Positions 1 through 8,453 of a stretch of 64,000 nucleotides of DNA are shown one piece after another. The DNA is taken from positions 62,001 through 126,000 of the forward strand of contig CANDNT010000011.1 in assembly GCA_947387485.1 (NCBI GenBank), read 5' to 3'. Numbering within the stretch: the stretch's first letter is position 1; each line of letters opens with the position of its first letter. The stretch is from Aquimarina rhabdastrellae. Its GTDB lineage: Bacteria > Bacteroidota > Bacteroidia > Flavobacteriales > Flavobacteriaceae. The translations under genes and the position numbers were made by a program. The notes under the pieces are model-generated. The model did no database searches, was not told the DNA's origin, and worked only from the letters and a program-made list of their open reading frames with translations.

Positions 1-196
1 CCCCTCCAGCAAATGTATTTTGAATCAAATATCTTCCTTTAATTTTAAAGGACTCAAAATCATTTTTAATTAACAACTTATGATCTTCTTTTATTTCTTT
101 CAAAATCAATTTTAATATCTCATCTAACGCTAAAAAAAGTGTTTCTTTATCTCGAGTTAAATCGATCTCTTTTATTTCATCAATTAATTTTTTCAT
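1..196 (-). CDS. Partial hypothetical protein (C-terminus beyond the left edge)
   Basis: An open frame read on the minus strand begins with ATG at 196 and runs off the left edge after 65 codons. It starts MKKLIDEIKEIDL and is rich in Lys, Glu, Leu and Ile, suggesting amphipathic helices. No family is recognised. The frame stays open upstream of the ATG for about 15 codons, so a TTG start somewhat earlier is possible. Gene status rests on the open frame and coherent amino-acid composition only. Confidence 0.4.
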   Translation of the reverse strand, partial: MKKLIDEIKEIDLTRDKETLFLALDEILKLILKEIKEDHKLLIKNDFESFKIKGRYLIQNTFAGG

Positions 197-302
197 AAAC
201 ACATAAACTTCTCTATCTAATTTATAATCCAATGCATATAAAACTAATCAAACAACGCTTAACTATATTTTTATTAACATATTAATCCCTTATAAACGCT
301 CT

Positions 303-1028
303 TTATTCATTCAACATATTCATCATTTTTCCCACCTTAATCCATTCATGTTTTATATTTTTCATCAAAAGCGCATTATCAAACTTTACTGACCCTTTGG
401 GGAAAATATTTTCATTTTCAAAAAAACTCGATCGAACTGCTTTTACTTTTAATAATGATACATCCCAATTATAAGTTTTCAATTCTAAGCCTTCAAATCC
501 ATTTTTATCAGGAGAAAATCCTATTGAGCCATTTTCAAAAAACTCAGAAACACAATCTAAATTTTCAAATACACTTTCATTATTCCATTCATTAGTTTTA
601 ATTGCTTCTATAGCTAGAGAGGTATTATCATCACTTATAAACGAAACATTATATACCCCATTAGATTCCTTAACCGAAAAATTTGCTAAATGATGAATAC
701 CTGGAAAAACACTGCCACCAGCCAATGAGTTTAATTTTGACGACGTATCTCTCCTTGGAATATATACACCTTCTCTTAAAACTCCATTTTCTAACCATTC
801 TACAGCTATCCTATGTGCCCCATTTTCTGATGATATTCCTATTTGTTTTGGCAAACCTTTAGGTCTAATTTCTTTTAACCTAATCAAACAAATTCCTGCT
901 ACTCCTTTTCCTTTAACTATTTTAGGCTTAAATGGCTTAGGCAAGTAATTTTCTAGAACTTCTTTTTCTATTTGATAATTGATTAAAATCCTTCGATCTA
1001 TTATTCCCTTAATCTTAGGTATTTTCAT
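303..1028 (-). CDS. DUF2071 family protein (YqjF-like)
   Basis: The 241-residue protein matches the DUF2071/YqjF family, which has an acetoacetate-decarboxylase-like fold and no established reaction. Recognisable pieces are an N-terminal ILINYQIEKEVLENYLP segment, the central AHRIAVEWLENG and the GVYIPRRDTSS stretch. No signal peptide or membrane segment is seen, so it is probably cytoplasmic. It lies downstream of the esterase gene on the same strand with about 60 bases between them and may be cotranscribed. The length is usual for the family. Function is unknown. Confidence 0.75.
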   Translation of the reverse strand: MKIPKIKGIIDRRILINYQIEKEVLENYLPKPFKPKIVKGKGVAGICLIRLKEIRPKGLPKQIGISSENGAHRIAVEWLENGVLREGVYIPRRDTSSKLNSLAGGSVFPGIHHLANFSVKESNGVYNVSFISDDNTSLAIEAIKTNEWNNESVFENLDCVSEFFENGSIGFSPDKNGFEGLELKTYNWDVSLLKVKAVRSSFFENENIFPKGSVKFDNALLMKNIKHEWIKVGKMMNMLNE

Positions 1029-1089
1029 TTTACGTATAGTATTACTAGTATCATAAAATTACTCAAATCTTTAATACCATCTCTTATCC

Positions 1090-2538
1090 CTACTTATTTT
1101 CTTTCTTTTCGATTAGCAATTCTGGATAATTTGCTAGCGTATTCATTAGATTTTTATCTGCGTTATTTAAATACTGATTAAAAAACGTCGTAATAAGTTT
1201 TGACGTAATTTCTATAGCTTTTTTAGGATTGATCGTTCCTGCTTCATTTAGCATAGACGAATTAATCATCAACGGAATATCCATAAAATTGGAATGTCCT
1301 GTTCCTTTTATTTTTACGATATACATATCATCAAGACTTCCTTTTTTGTATGCATAGGCATTAAAATCAGGATGCTCTTTAGGCCAGTCTGAAGAAACAT
1401 ATAAAAATGGTTTTGTAAACGGCAAATCCAATTTCTTTCCCCATTGTGTTCCGTCTAGATTAATCCCAGCACTGATTTTGGGATTATCCTCTAAAGCCAG
1501 ACCTGCAGCAGCTCCTCCCTGTGAATGCCCCAACACTCCGATTTTTGTAATATCTATATGATTTGATAAAAATGTAGTCGCATTCCAATGTTCGATTTGA
1601 TTTAGTACCATTTGGATATCATTTGCCCAACGTTCTGTGATAGTTGCTGCTATATAATTTTTTAAAGCATATGATACCGTAGCTTCTTTTTCTTTTTCGG
1701 TTATGGCATTCTTGTATTGCTGCATCGAAGTCCAAATCAATTGCGACATCTCCTTATTATTATGCTTTGCATTATATTCCCAATCATATAATTTAATCGC
1801 TCCTGAGGGAAATAATGAACCAACGCTCTCATATGTATGATTGATATTAAGTACGACAAATCCATGACTTACCACCTCTTCTATTAACGCATAATATCCC
1901 GTAGCATTAGCTTGATATCCATGAGAAAAGATCAGTATCGGAAACTTTCTGTTGGCTATAGCAGGTTTCACATAAGTATGAGTATCGACCTGATCTAAAT
2001 AATTAAATAACCAAGACGGAATTCCGTATTTTGCAGCAAATCCTTTTCGCTCTCCTTCATCTAAATAGTATTCTTTTTTTTCATCCTTTATGTTAGCTGG
2101 ATACCATACCTTGACCATGAGTTCTCGTTTGTCTGTAGGGTCAATTGTAATCGTTTCTTCTTGTTCTGATTTTATATAAAAATAAGTTGCTCCAACCTTA
2201 TAATCTCCTTTGGGCACTGGTAACTCAAAAACAGCTAATGTATTGGCTAACAAAAATCCAAATCCTAGAAAGAGTACTAGAAAAATACCTTTTATAATTT
2301 TTAAATAGGTTTTTCCTTTAAAAAAACTAATACCTCTTAATAGCACTATGCAGATTGCTATACATATTATATATATTGAAAACATTTGCCATCTCAATCC
2401 TTCAAAAAGTATATGTAGCATTAAAATTCCTATGCTCCATATTAAAAGCCATAAGTTGTTTATTATTCTTTTTTTTGAGGTGTTTATAAAAGGTAAGAAT
2501 ACTCCTGATATGAGTAATACGATTTCAAAAAATCTCAT
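1090..2538 (-). CDS. Membrane-anchored PAF-acetylhydrolase-like alpha/beta hydrolase
   Basis: A 482-residue alpha/beta hydrolase. Residues 1-105 hold about four hydrophobic helices, so the enzyme is membrane-anchored. The catalytic domain follows from about residue 110. It has the oxyanion-side FSHGYQ at about 205-210 and the nucleophile elbow GHSQGG with Ser339. This arrangement fits the platelet-activating-factor acetylhydrolase isoform II / dienelactone-hydrolase-like esterases of Bacteroidota, which cleave ester bonds of lipids or small esters. The natural substrate is unknown. The promoter region carries a direct repeat of ATTGCGAT (see that entry). Confidence 0.75.
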   Translation of the reverse strand: MRFFEIVLLISGVFLPFINTSKKRIINNLWLLIWSIGILMLHILFEGLRWQMFSIYIICIAICIVLLRGISFFKGKTYLKIIKGIFLVLFLGFGFLLANTLAVFELPVPKGDYKVGATYFYIKSEQEETITIDPTDKRELMVKVWYPANIKDEKKEYYLDEGERKGFAAKYGIPSWLFNYLDQVDTHTYVKPAIANRKFPILIFSHGYQANATGYYALIEEVVSHGFVVLNINHTYESVGSLFPSGAIKLYDWEYNAKHNNKEMSQLIWTSMQQYKNAITEKEKEATVSYALKNYIAATITERWANDIQMVLNQIEHWNATTFLSNHIDITKIGVLGHSQGGAAAGLALEDNPKISAGINLDGTQWGKKLDLPFTKPFLYVSSDWPKEHPDFNAYAYKKGSLDDMYIVKIKGTGHSNFMDIPLMINSSMLNEAGTINPKKAIEITSKLITTFFNQYLNNADKNLMNTLANYPELLIEKKENK

Positions 2539-2600
2539 GAATAAGCTTGCTTAAAGTTTAATACCTTAAAAATAAACTACCCTTATTCTGTCTTTAATTA

Positions 2601-2629
2601 ATTGCGATTAACAAAATGATTATTGCGAT
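2601..2629. promoter_or_regulatory. Direct repeat ATTGCGAT, 21 bases apart, upstream of the esterase gene
   Basis: ATTGCGAT occurs at 2601-2608 and again at 2622-2629, an offset of 21 bases or two helical turns, each followed by A/T-rich bases. It lies 63-91 bases upstream of the esterase start at 2538. The arrangement suits a regulator binding two direct half-sites on one DNA face. The regulator is not identified. Confidence 0.35.
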
Positions 2630-2690
2630 AAATAACCGTTTTTATTCAGTATTCTGTTATTTATAGAATTCTAGATAACGAAGCTATATC

Positions 2691-3578
2691 TTATTTCTTT
2701 TTATTATTAGTTTTGGAAAGTATTACTGTAACCAAATCATTAAGCGGTGTCGCTATGTTATACATAGCTCCTAGCCTTGAAATAATCCCATTTTTAGCGC
2801 CTATTTCTATACTATTTCCGTTTAATCTATCAGTCAACATAGAACTTCCTTTTGTTTCTGGATAAGTACTGAGCTTAGTGATCATCTGTGCAATAAAATC
2901 AGTTTCAATTTTTGCCCCATCTGCTCGTGCTACGGCTAAAGATTCTTTCATTAAATTGATATAAAGTTCTTTGATTTTTTTGTCTTCAAAAACCCAACAC
3001 GTTTCTCCGCTTAAACATAAAATAGCTCCTAGACTAGCACTCTCACATAGTTTTTTCCAACTCTCGGTTTTAAAATCCTTCTCTTGATTTATCTTGATAT
3101 TCTCTTTATCAAATAAAGATTCAAATTCATTAGCTATCCCACTTTGTTGTAATGTTAGTACTGGCTTTTTTAGTTGCTGATAAAATCCATTTTGAACAGG
3201 TTGCGTAGGACAATCTATTGAGCATTCAACTATTTTAGATTCGTCTGTAAAAGGCAACAATGGCTCTTTTAAATTCAAACCATTTCTAATCACTACTACC
3301 TTGGTTTTGGAAGTTATTAAGGTCGAAAGTGTATCACTAGCTTCTTCAAATTGATGTTCTTTGATACAGATGATTAACCAATCTAATATAGGTACTTGAT
3401 CTTCTATAGTATGAATACTAATCGGAATTTCAATCTTATCTTCTTCAGTAATTAACTTTATCGCTGTTCTAGATGATCTATTAAAATAATAAAGTTCGTT
3501 TAACGCATTCTTTTGTAATTCATACGCTATAGCGTTACCTATAGCGCCTATCCCAAATACTCCTATCTTCAACGACAT
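2691..3578 (-). CDS. 2-dehydropantoate 2-reductase-like protein (ApbA/PanE family)
   Basis: A 295-residue ketopantoate-reductase-family protein. The N-terminal Rossmann fold shows GIGAIG at residues 9-14 for NADP(H). The C-terminal helical domain has SWKKLCESAS, with Lys175/Lys176 at the place of the family's catalytic lysine. True PanE reduces ketopantoate to pantoate in pantothenate synthesis, but Bacteroidota carry several paralogues with other or unknown substrates, and no pantothenate gene lies nearby. I therefore keep the family name rather than panE. Cytoplasmic, no signal peptide. Confidence 0.75.
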   Translation of the reverse strand: MSLKIGVFGIGAIGNAIAYELQKNALNELYYFNRSSRTAIKLITEEDKIEIPISIHTIEDQVPILDWLIICIKEHQFEEASDTLSTLITSKTKVVVIRNGLNLKEPLLPFTDESKIVECSIDCPTQPVQNGFYQQLKKPVLTLQQSGIANEFESLFDKENIKINQEKDFKTESWKKLCESASLGAILCLSGETCWVFEDKKIKELYINLMKESLAVARADGAKIETDFIAQMITKLSTYPETKGSSMLTDRLNGNSIEIGAKNGIISRLGAMYNIATPLNDLVTVILSKTNNKKK

Positions 3579-3609
3579 CTTATTATTCTTTTATAAATGA
3601 ATAACTTTA

Positions 3610-4485
3610 TTACTTCTTTTTTCGGTCATATATCCCGAATACTCTAAGAAAATCCTGATAATCTTCGATCATCTTTTTACGAACTAATGCAGATCCTATT
3701 GTATTATTAAATCCTGTTATTATCCATTCTTTATTTTTATTCAATTCTAGATGAAAGATTCTATTTTCTTCATTATTCATTTTACATACTACCTTATTAT
3801 CGGTAAACCTAGTATGACCTACCCAAGACTTATACAGTTTGCTTTTTCTTTCTATTTCTGATAAGGATTCTTGCGCTAAACTATAGGGTATGAATTCTTT
3901 TATAAAATCGATCACAGGCTTAGCACAATAGTCTTCTAGAATACTATAATTTTGTTCTTTATATAACCTGGTGATATCCCTTTTTAATCTCGTGATTTGC
4001 TTTAATACAGGACGCGACTTTAGTACATTTTCTGTGCTCTTTCTTTTCTCAATCAGTTGCTCCTTTCGTTCCTTAATAATTGCGTCTGTTATATATGTCC
4101 CATTTTCTCCGTGAACCAACCATTCTCCATCGGTTTTAACTAGATTTAATTCCATTATACTAAGGCTATTCATCTTACAAATTGCTGTATCTCCAGCGAT
4201 TTTTATATCTGCTATAGTTGTTTCTTCATTAGATTTCACAAATCTTCTATTACTATAACCTTCGCTAAATAACAATGCTAATTCTTCTTTATAAATAGCA
4301 TATAACTCGTCTAGTTTATCGCTATTTACAGTATTTAAAAGTGTTATATCTCCTGATCTAAATAAAGCAATACGACCTTTTATCCAAGTTTGACAAACAG
4401 TTCGTACCTCTTCTTCTTGAGCATATACATTACAAAGCTTTCCTAAAGAAAATACAATAACAACGATGGTTTTTAGACACTTCAT
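3610..4485 (-). CDS. Hypothetical exported protein
   Basis: A protein of about 291 residues with a Sec signal peptide, MKCLKTIVVIVFSLGKLCNVYA, cleaved before QEEE. I chose the ATG at 4485 because the signal peptide begins there and because this start does not overlap the preceding gene, which ends at 4524. An in-frame start 30 codons upstream would overlap it. The mature part is hydrophilic, with repeated KTDGEWLVHGEN- and NKEWIITGFN-like stretches typical of beta-strands. No family is recognised. Periplasmic or surface location is inferred. Confidence 0.6.
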   Translation of the reverse strand: MKCLKTIVVIVFSLGKLCNVYAQEEEVRTVCQTWIKGRIALFRSGDITLLNTVNSDKLDELYAIYKEELALLFSEGYSNRRFVKSNEETTIADIKIAGDTAICKMNSLSIMELNLVKTDGEWLVHGENGTYITDAIIKERKEQLIEKRKSTENVLKSRPVLKQITRLKRDITRLYKEQNYSILEDYCAKPVIDFIKEFIPYSLAQESLSEIERKSKLYKSWVGHTRFTDNKVVCKMNNEENRIFHLELNKNKEWIITGFNNTIGSALVRKKMIEDYQDFLRVFGIYDRKKK

Positions 4486-4523
4486 TTTTGCTTTTTTATG
4501 AACGAAATCGTTTGTTTTATTTA

Positions 4524-4874
4524 TTATTGATGAAACAATTTTGGTTTTCGTAGGTAAGCCGCAAAAACAGTACATATTCCTATAAGAATGACCACTTCAT
4601 ACGGTTTTCCTTTATACATATGTATCACAACAACACATGCCATGTATAATGCAAGAATAGCTGTTCCCCAGAGTACAGTCTTGTTTATTAAAAATAATAA
4701 TGCTGAGATCAAAAGTATAATTCCCACACTCATAATTACCGTACTATTGGTAATTACTTTATCCAATTTATCGGCGTTCGCTATTTTATCTATAGCATTA
4801 GGAATATAAAACATTACGATGACTATCGATGGTAACCATGTTAGTATTGTCTTTGTTATTTTTTCTAGTTTCAT
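4524..4874 (-). CDS. DoxX-like membrane protein
   Basis: A 116-residue protein with four hydrophobic helices separated by short loops, in the pattern of the DoxX-like family. The N-terminal helix carries the typical FYIPNAIDKIAN end. Members are small inner-membrane proteins, some tied to redox metabolism, but no function can be assigned here. It is followed 38 bases downstream on the same strand by the exported-protein gene. Confidence 0.65.
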   Translation of the reverse strand: MKLEKITKTILTWLPSIVIVMFYIPNAIDKIANADKLDKVITNSTVIMSVGIILLISALLFLINKTVLWGTAILALYMACVVVIHMYKGKPYEVVILIGICTVFAAYLRKPKLFHQ

Positions 4875-4920
4875 CTTTTATTCGTTTTTATTGATTAATG
4901 TTAAGTTTAAACGGAAACAA

Positions 4921-5445
4921 TTATGCTTTTATTTCGAGTTTCATCATGATGTCTGTTTGTTCATCATCACCTAACTTAAAAATATGTTTATCAAATGCTT
5001 TAAATCCATTTTTTTTATAAAAGCTAATGGCTCTATGGTTTTCTTCCCATACTCCTAACCATACATAATCAACCTTTTTTTGTTTTGCAATTGCAATTGC
5101 CTTTTCATACATTAATTGTCCGATTTTTTTTCCATAAAAATCTTTTAACACATAAATACGTTGTATCTCTAGCGTATTTTCATTTTGGATTTCGGTTTGA
5201 GCACGTCCAAGATTAACTTTTAGATATCCTATTACCTTGTTTTCTAATTCCACAAAATAGAATTCGGAATTCTTGTCTACTAGTTCTGTTTTAAGTTTAT
5301 CTAAAGAAAATTCACGGTCTAGATATCGCTTCATATTTTCTTCTGTATTCATAGGCGAAAATGTATCAGAAAACGTTTGTATCCCTATTTTTTGTAATTG
5401 ATCAACATCGTCTATGGTGAGTTTTCGTAGTTTAGTTTGCTCCAT
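4921..5445 (-). CDS. GNAT family N-acetyltransferase
   Basis: A 174-residue single-domain GNAT acetyltransferase. The acetyl-CoA binding motif A is visible as QRIYVLKDFYGKKIGQLMYE, with a basic GKKIGQ pyrophosphate loop. It is followed by VDYVWLGVWEENHRAISFYK and the family's typical C-terminal GF strand. The N-terminal half, with an FSDTFSPMNTEENM stretch, resembles the PaiA/spermidine-acetyltransferase subgroup. The acceptor substrate is unknown. It is 46 bases upstream of the DoxX-like gene on the same strand, so cotranscription is likely. Confidence 0.8.
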   Translation of the reverse strand: MEQTKLRKLTIDDVDQLQKIGIQTFSDTFSPMNTEENMKRYLDREFSLDKLKTELVDKNSEFYFVELENKVIGYLKVNLGRAQTEIQNENTLEIQRIYVLKDFYGKKIGQLMYEKAIAIAKQKKVDYVWLGVWEENHRAISFYKKNGFKAFDKHIFKLGDDEQTDIMMKLEIKA

Positions 5446-5524
5446 TATTTTAATCTCTAAATCCTAACTATTTTAGTTTATATCAATAATACTAGTAGGA
5501 TAAAGTTAGTTAATATTTTAGAAT

Positions 5525-6166
5525 CTAATTTTCTGAGTTGTTTTGAAGTACAAGTCCTCGTTCATTATCTAGTACTTTAAACACTTTTTTTTCTGATGCG
5601 TTCCAACTTTCTTGTGCTCTAAAATTAGTTCCTTTAGTCTTATAATTTACAGTGATCACATTTCCTGTAATTTCTAATTGAATCTCATCAAATGTATTTT
5701 GTACAGTAGCTGTATTAGGTATTCTAGGACAGTTTGAATTTTCTAATGTTTTTAAGACCTCTATATCAGTAGCAAAACTTTTCCTCAAAAAGCCTAAATG
5801 TTCAGCAGAACATTGACAACCTAATGCTAAGGCTGTGATTATTTTACATTCTAAATTTGTATACTCCTCATTAGGTTCATCATTTTTCCACCAGCAATCA
5901 TTTCCTACAAACGTTGCTATATATCCTATAGCAGCTCGTTCTACATCTGTCATCGTTTTGATGTAGCTTTTATTGAGTACGATCTCGTTATATGTTCCAT
6001 ATAATGCCGAGTCATATTTCATTTCTCTCCATAGAAATCGCACCACAGTATCTTTTAATTTTACTGTCGAAAGATCTGGTGTAGTTCGTTTTTTAAATGT
6101 TGTTGTCTCTTCTTTACAAGCAGAAATAAGAGTTAGTAGTAAGATTGTCCAAACTATATTTTTCAT
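5525..6166 (-). CDS. Hypothetical lipoprotein
   Basis: A 213-residue protein with a lipoprotein signal: MKNIVWTILLLTLISAC, with the lipobox Cys at residue 17 followed by KEE, which fits SP-II processing. The mature part contains a Cys-rich middle (WWKNDEP, CKIITALALGCQCSAEH). No known family. It is the second of two similarly sized exported-protein genes on this strand (spacing 25 bases to 6192), which probably form one transcript. Confidence 0.6.
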   Translation of the reverse strand: MKNIVWTILLLTLISACKEETTTFKKRTTPDLSTVKLKDTVVRFLWREMKYDSALYGTYNEIVLNKSYIKTMTDVERAAIGYIATFVGNDCWWKNDEPNEEYTNLECKIITALALGCQCSAEHLGFLRKSFATDIEVLKTLENSNCPRIPNTATVQNTFDEIQLEITGNVITVNYKTKGTNFRAQESWNASEKKVFKVLDNERGLVLQNNSEN

Positions 6167-6191
6167 TTTAATATGAAATTACATTTTACAT

Positions 6192-6941
6192 TTACTTCCA
6201 CCAATCTTTTGTTCCACTTATATTATAATCAGCCCATCCTTTTTCGTAGTATTTAGGATTAGGACTAAATTCTCCTGCTCCTATATCAAAATCTTGATTT
6301 GCATTAGGAACCCTAAAATCTGCCCAGTTACACATTTTTCCTTTATTAGTTTTATAACTTTTCCAAACACCTACAAATGCGTTATTAAAATACCCATCTG
6401 AAATAAGTTCTATATCATCATATTTAATTTGATTATTAGATGTCATATACCACCTAGAATATAATTTACCCGTAAAAAAGCCACTATGCTTTTGATTCTT
6501 ATCTTCTTTAAAATCATATGAAGCAATAGCAACTCCTTGAGCTTTTATTCCTTTACTTTTGTATTCATCATCGATACCAAAATGAAACTCTTCTACTTCT
6601 TTAATTAATTTTAATTCTATTTTTCCTCTAAAATCACAAATTGTTCCTTTTACTAATGACTTGCCATAAACATCATATACATTTGGATCATTTGTATCTC
6701 TTTCAATTGAAATTATTTTTATTCTAATCCTCTGATGATTCTTGCCTATAATTCCTAATATATTATCATTCTTTGTATGCTTCCATAATGTTGAAAAATC
6801 AAACAAATTGTATGTTGTTAATACATTTTCATTTTTAAGCTGATCTCCGAGTAAAAACTCATTTAAAAACTTTTGATCATTTTGTCCTATTGATATCTTA
6901 GTTATTAATAAAACTATCCAAACTATACTTTTTACTTTCAT
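6192..6941 (-). CDS. Hypothetical exported protein
   Basis: A 249-residue protein with a Sec signal peptide (MKVKSIVWIVLLITKISIGQ). The mature chain is beta-rich and polar and ends in WADYNISGTKDWWK. The family is not recognised. It lies 21 bases downstream of the HxlR gene on the same strand and 25 bases upstream of the lipoprotein gene, so all three may be cotranscribed. Confidence 0.6.
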   Translation of the reverse strand: MKVKSIVWIVLLITKISIGQNDQKFLNEFLLGDQLKNENVLTTYNLFDFSTLWKHTKNDNILGIIGKNHQRIRIKIISIERDTNDPNVYDVYGKSLVKGTICDFRGKIELKLIKEVEEFHFGIDDEYKSKGIKAQGVAIASYDFKEDKNQKHSGFFTGKLYSRWYMTSNNQIKYDDIELISDGYFNNAFVGVWKSYKTNKGKMCNWADFRVPNANQDFDIGAGEFSPNPKYYEKGWADYNISGTKDWWK

Positions 6942-6962
6942 ATATTGCTTTTAATTGATGAT

Positions 6963-7319
6963 TTATTTTTGAATTAATTCTTTTGTTTCTGTTCCCCAAT
7001 TATTCATCGCTTCTAAAACTGGAATAATCGTTTTTCCAAATTCCGTTATCGAGTATTCTATCCGTAAAGGAACCTCTTTATAAATAGTCTTTTCAATGAT
7101 ACCATCTGCTTCCATTTCGCTTATCGTGTTGGATAGCATTTTATCACTAATATAAGGCAATACTTTTTTTAATTGATTGTATCTAACAACACCTTCATTT
7201 ATTTTCCATAATACGGCAGGTTTCCATCTTTTTCCTATAAAACGTAAGGTCGTCATAAACGGACAATCATACTCAAGAAATTTTTCATTTTCAAAATTGG
7301 TAGATGTTAGTTTTCTCAT
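6963..7319 (-). CDS. HxlR family transcriptional regulator
   Basis: A 118-residue winged-helix regulator of the HxlR family. The N-terminal Cys of YDCPFMTTLRFIGKRWKPAVLW is the redox- or ligand-sensing position in many members. The recognition helix lies in SDKMLSNTISEMEADGIIEK. It is transcribed divergently from the NADP-dependent oxidoreductase at 7411, with 91 bases between them. That is the usual arrangement for an HxlR protein regulating its neighbour. Likely cues are electrophiles or oxidants, by family analogy only. Confidence 0.85.
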   Translation of the reverse strand: MRKLTSTNFENEKFLEYDCPFMTTLRFIGKRWKPAVLWKINEGVVRYNQLKKVLPYISDKMLSNTISEMEADGIIEKTIYKEVPLRIEYSITEFGKTIIPVLEAMNNWGTETKELIQK

Positions 7320-7347
7320 AATAACCTTTTTGTTAGTTGCTTTCCAT

Positions 7348-7378
7348 TTGGTAATCCATTTACAAACCTACAATTTTG
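7348..7378 (+). promoter_or_regulatory. Bacteroidota-type promoter for the NADP oxidoreductase gene
   Basis: TTG at 7348-7350, then 20 bases, then CAATTTTG at 7371-7378, close to the Bacteroidota consensus TTG-N17..23-TAnnTTTG with one mismatch in the -7 box. It lies between the HxlR gene and the oxidoreductase start at 7411, so HxlR binding here would control the divergent pair. Confidence 0.5.
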
Positions 7379-7410
7379 CCTTGATTTTTAAACAATTAAA
7401 TAGTATTAAT

Positions 7411-8007
7411 ATGAATATTAGTTTTATAGGTGCTGGTAATGTAGCATCTCGTCTAGGTACTTTATTTAGTAATGCTGGACATACTGTAAAATATGGTACG
7501 CAAATGCCAAAAAATAATGAGGCATCGCTTTCAGAGGCTTGTAATTTTGGTGATATTGTTTGTTTTGCTATTCCTTTTCAAGCAATGAAAAGCGTTTTAA
7601 CCATGCATAAAGAGCGCTTAAATGGTAAAATTGTCGTTGACATTACCAATGCCATTAATCTAGAAGATTGGTCTCCTTTATTTTTGGGTGAAGATAGTGG
7701 CGGTGAACAAACATCACGTATGTTACCTAATTCAAAAGTAGTTAAGGCTTTTAATACCATTTTTGCTGATGTAATGTCCAAAGAACATCAAGAGTTTAAC
7801 AGCCAAAAACTAACTGCTTTTATCGCTTCAGATCATACAGATGCTGCTACCACGGTTAAACAACTTGCTGAAGAAGCTGGTTTTCATGGGCTAATTGTTG
7901 GTGGTATAAAAAACGCTCGTCACTTAGAAGCTATGGCACATTTAAATATTGCTATTGCATTAGGTGGTGGCGGAACCGATGCTGGTTTTACGTATTTCCA
8001 AAGGTAA
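7411..8007 (+). CDS. NADPH-dependent F420-reductase-like oxidoreductase
   Basis: A 198-residue Rossmann protein starting MNISFIGAGNVASRLG, so the dinucleotide-binding GAGNVA is at residues 7-12. It belongs to the coenzyme F420-dependent NADP oxidoreductase superfamily, whose bacterial members usually act with NAD(P)H alone. SKVVKAFNTIFADVM is the conserved mid-domain stretch. I start at the ATG at 7411 because the Rossmann fold begins there and a promoter lies just upstream. The longer frame back to 7177 would run through the HxlR gene. The substrate is unknown. Divergent from HxlR, and followed after 6 bases by a small exported protein. Confidence 0.8.
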   Translation: MNISFIGAGNVASRLGTLFSNAGHTVKYGTQMPKNNEASLSEACNFGDIVCFAIPFQAMKSVLTMHKERLNGKIVVDITNAINLEDWSPLFLGEDSGGEQTSRMLPNSKVVKAFNTIFADVMSKEHQEFNSQKLTAFIASDHTDAATTVKQLAEEAGFHGLIVGGIKNARHLEAMAHLNIAIALGGGGTDAGFTYFQR

Positions 8008-8013
8008 ATACTC

Positions 8014-8421
8014 ATGCACTCTTTTTTAATCTTAACAATTTTAACTTTCAATCTGATGATGGCTCAACAAACTCCCACTATGCAATCTTGGACAGACGCT
8101 TGGATGAAAGCCGAAGCCACAAGTTTTAAAGCAGTTTATGCTAAAAATGCTATACTTTTTCCGCCTAATAAACCAACAGTTCACGGAAATGATAATGTTC
8201 TAGAATTTATGAAAGGTGGATTAGGTAAAGTAGCTGTTTTATTTGAACCTACTACACTTGTTATGAGCGAAACACTAGCTTATGAGCAAGGTATTTTTAA
8301 AGATGTTGATCTTCTTACTAAAAAAACTTTGGGACAAGGAACTTATGCTGTTATTTGGATTCTGGAAGATGGGTTATGGAAAATTCAATGTCATACCTGG
8401 TCTATGCCTAGGAAATCTTAA
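8014..8421 (+). CDS. Exported SnoaL/DUF4440-like protein
   Basis: A 135-residue protein with an N-terminal signal peptide (MHSFLILTILTFNLMMAQ) and an NTF2-like cone-fold domain. The pattern WTDAWMKAEATSFKAVYAKN ... DGLWKIQCHTW is typical of DUF4440/SnoaL-like proteins. No catalytic function can be assigned. It is 6 bases behind the oxidoreductase gene and so cotranscribed, and it ends at the bidirectional terminator at 8428. Confidence 0.65.
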   Translation: MHSFLILTILTFNLMMAQQTPTMQSWTDAWMKAEATSFKAVYAKNAILFPPNKPTVHGNDNVLEFMKGGLGKVAVLFEPTTLVMSETLAYEQGIFKDVDLLTKKTLGQGTYAVIWILEDGLWKIQCHTWSMPRKS

Positions 8422-8427
8422 TTATAT

Positions 8428-8453
8428 AAAAACCACATAATCATGTGGTTTTT
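8428..8453. terminator. Bidirectional rho-independent terminator
   Basis: AAAAACCACAT (8428-8438) pairs perfectly with ATGTGGTTTTT (8443-8453) across a 4-base loop. A runs on one side and T runs on the other give a terminator in both directions. It sits between the convergent genes ending at 8421 and 8441, and its right arm overlaps the last codons of the minus-strand hydrolase gene. Confidence 0.85.

Noticed and set aside
7177-7410. Long N-terminal extension of the NADP oxidoreductase
   Set aside because: It is antisense to the HxlR gene. The Rossmann motif and a promoter fix the start at 7411.
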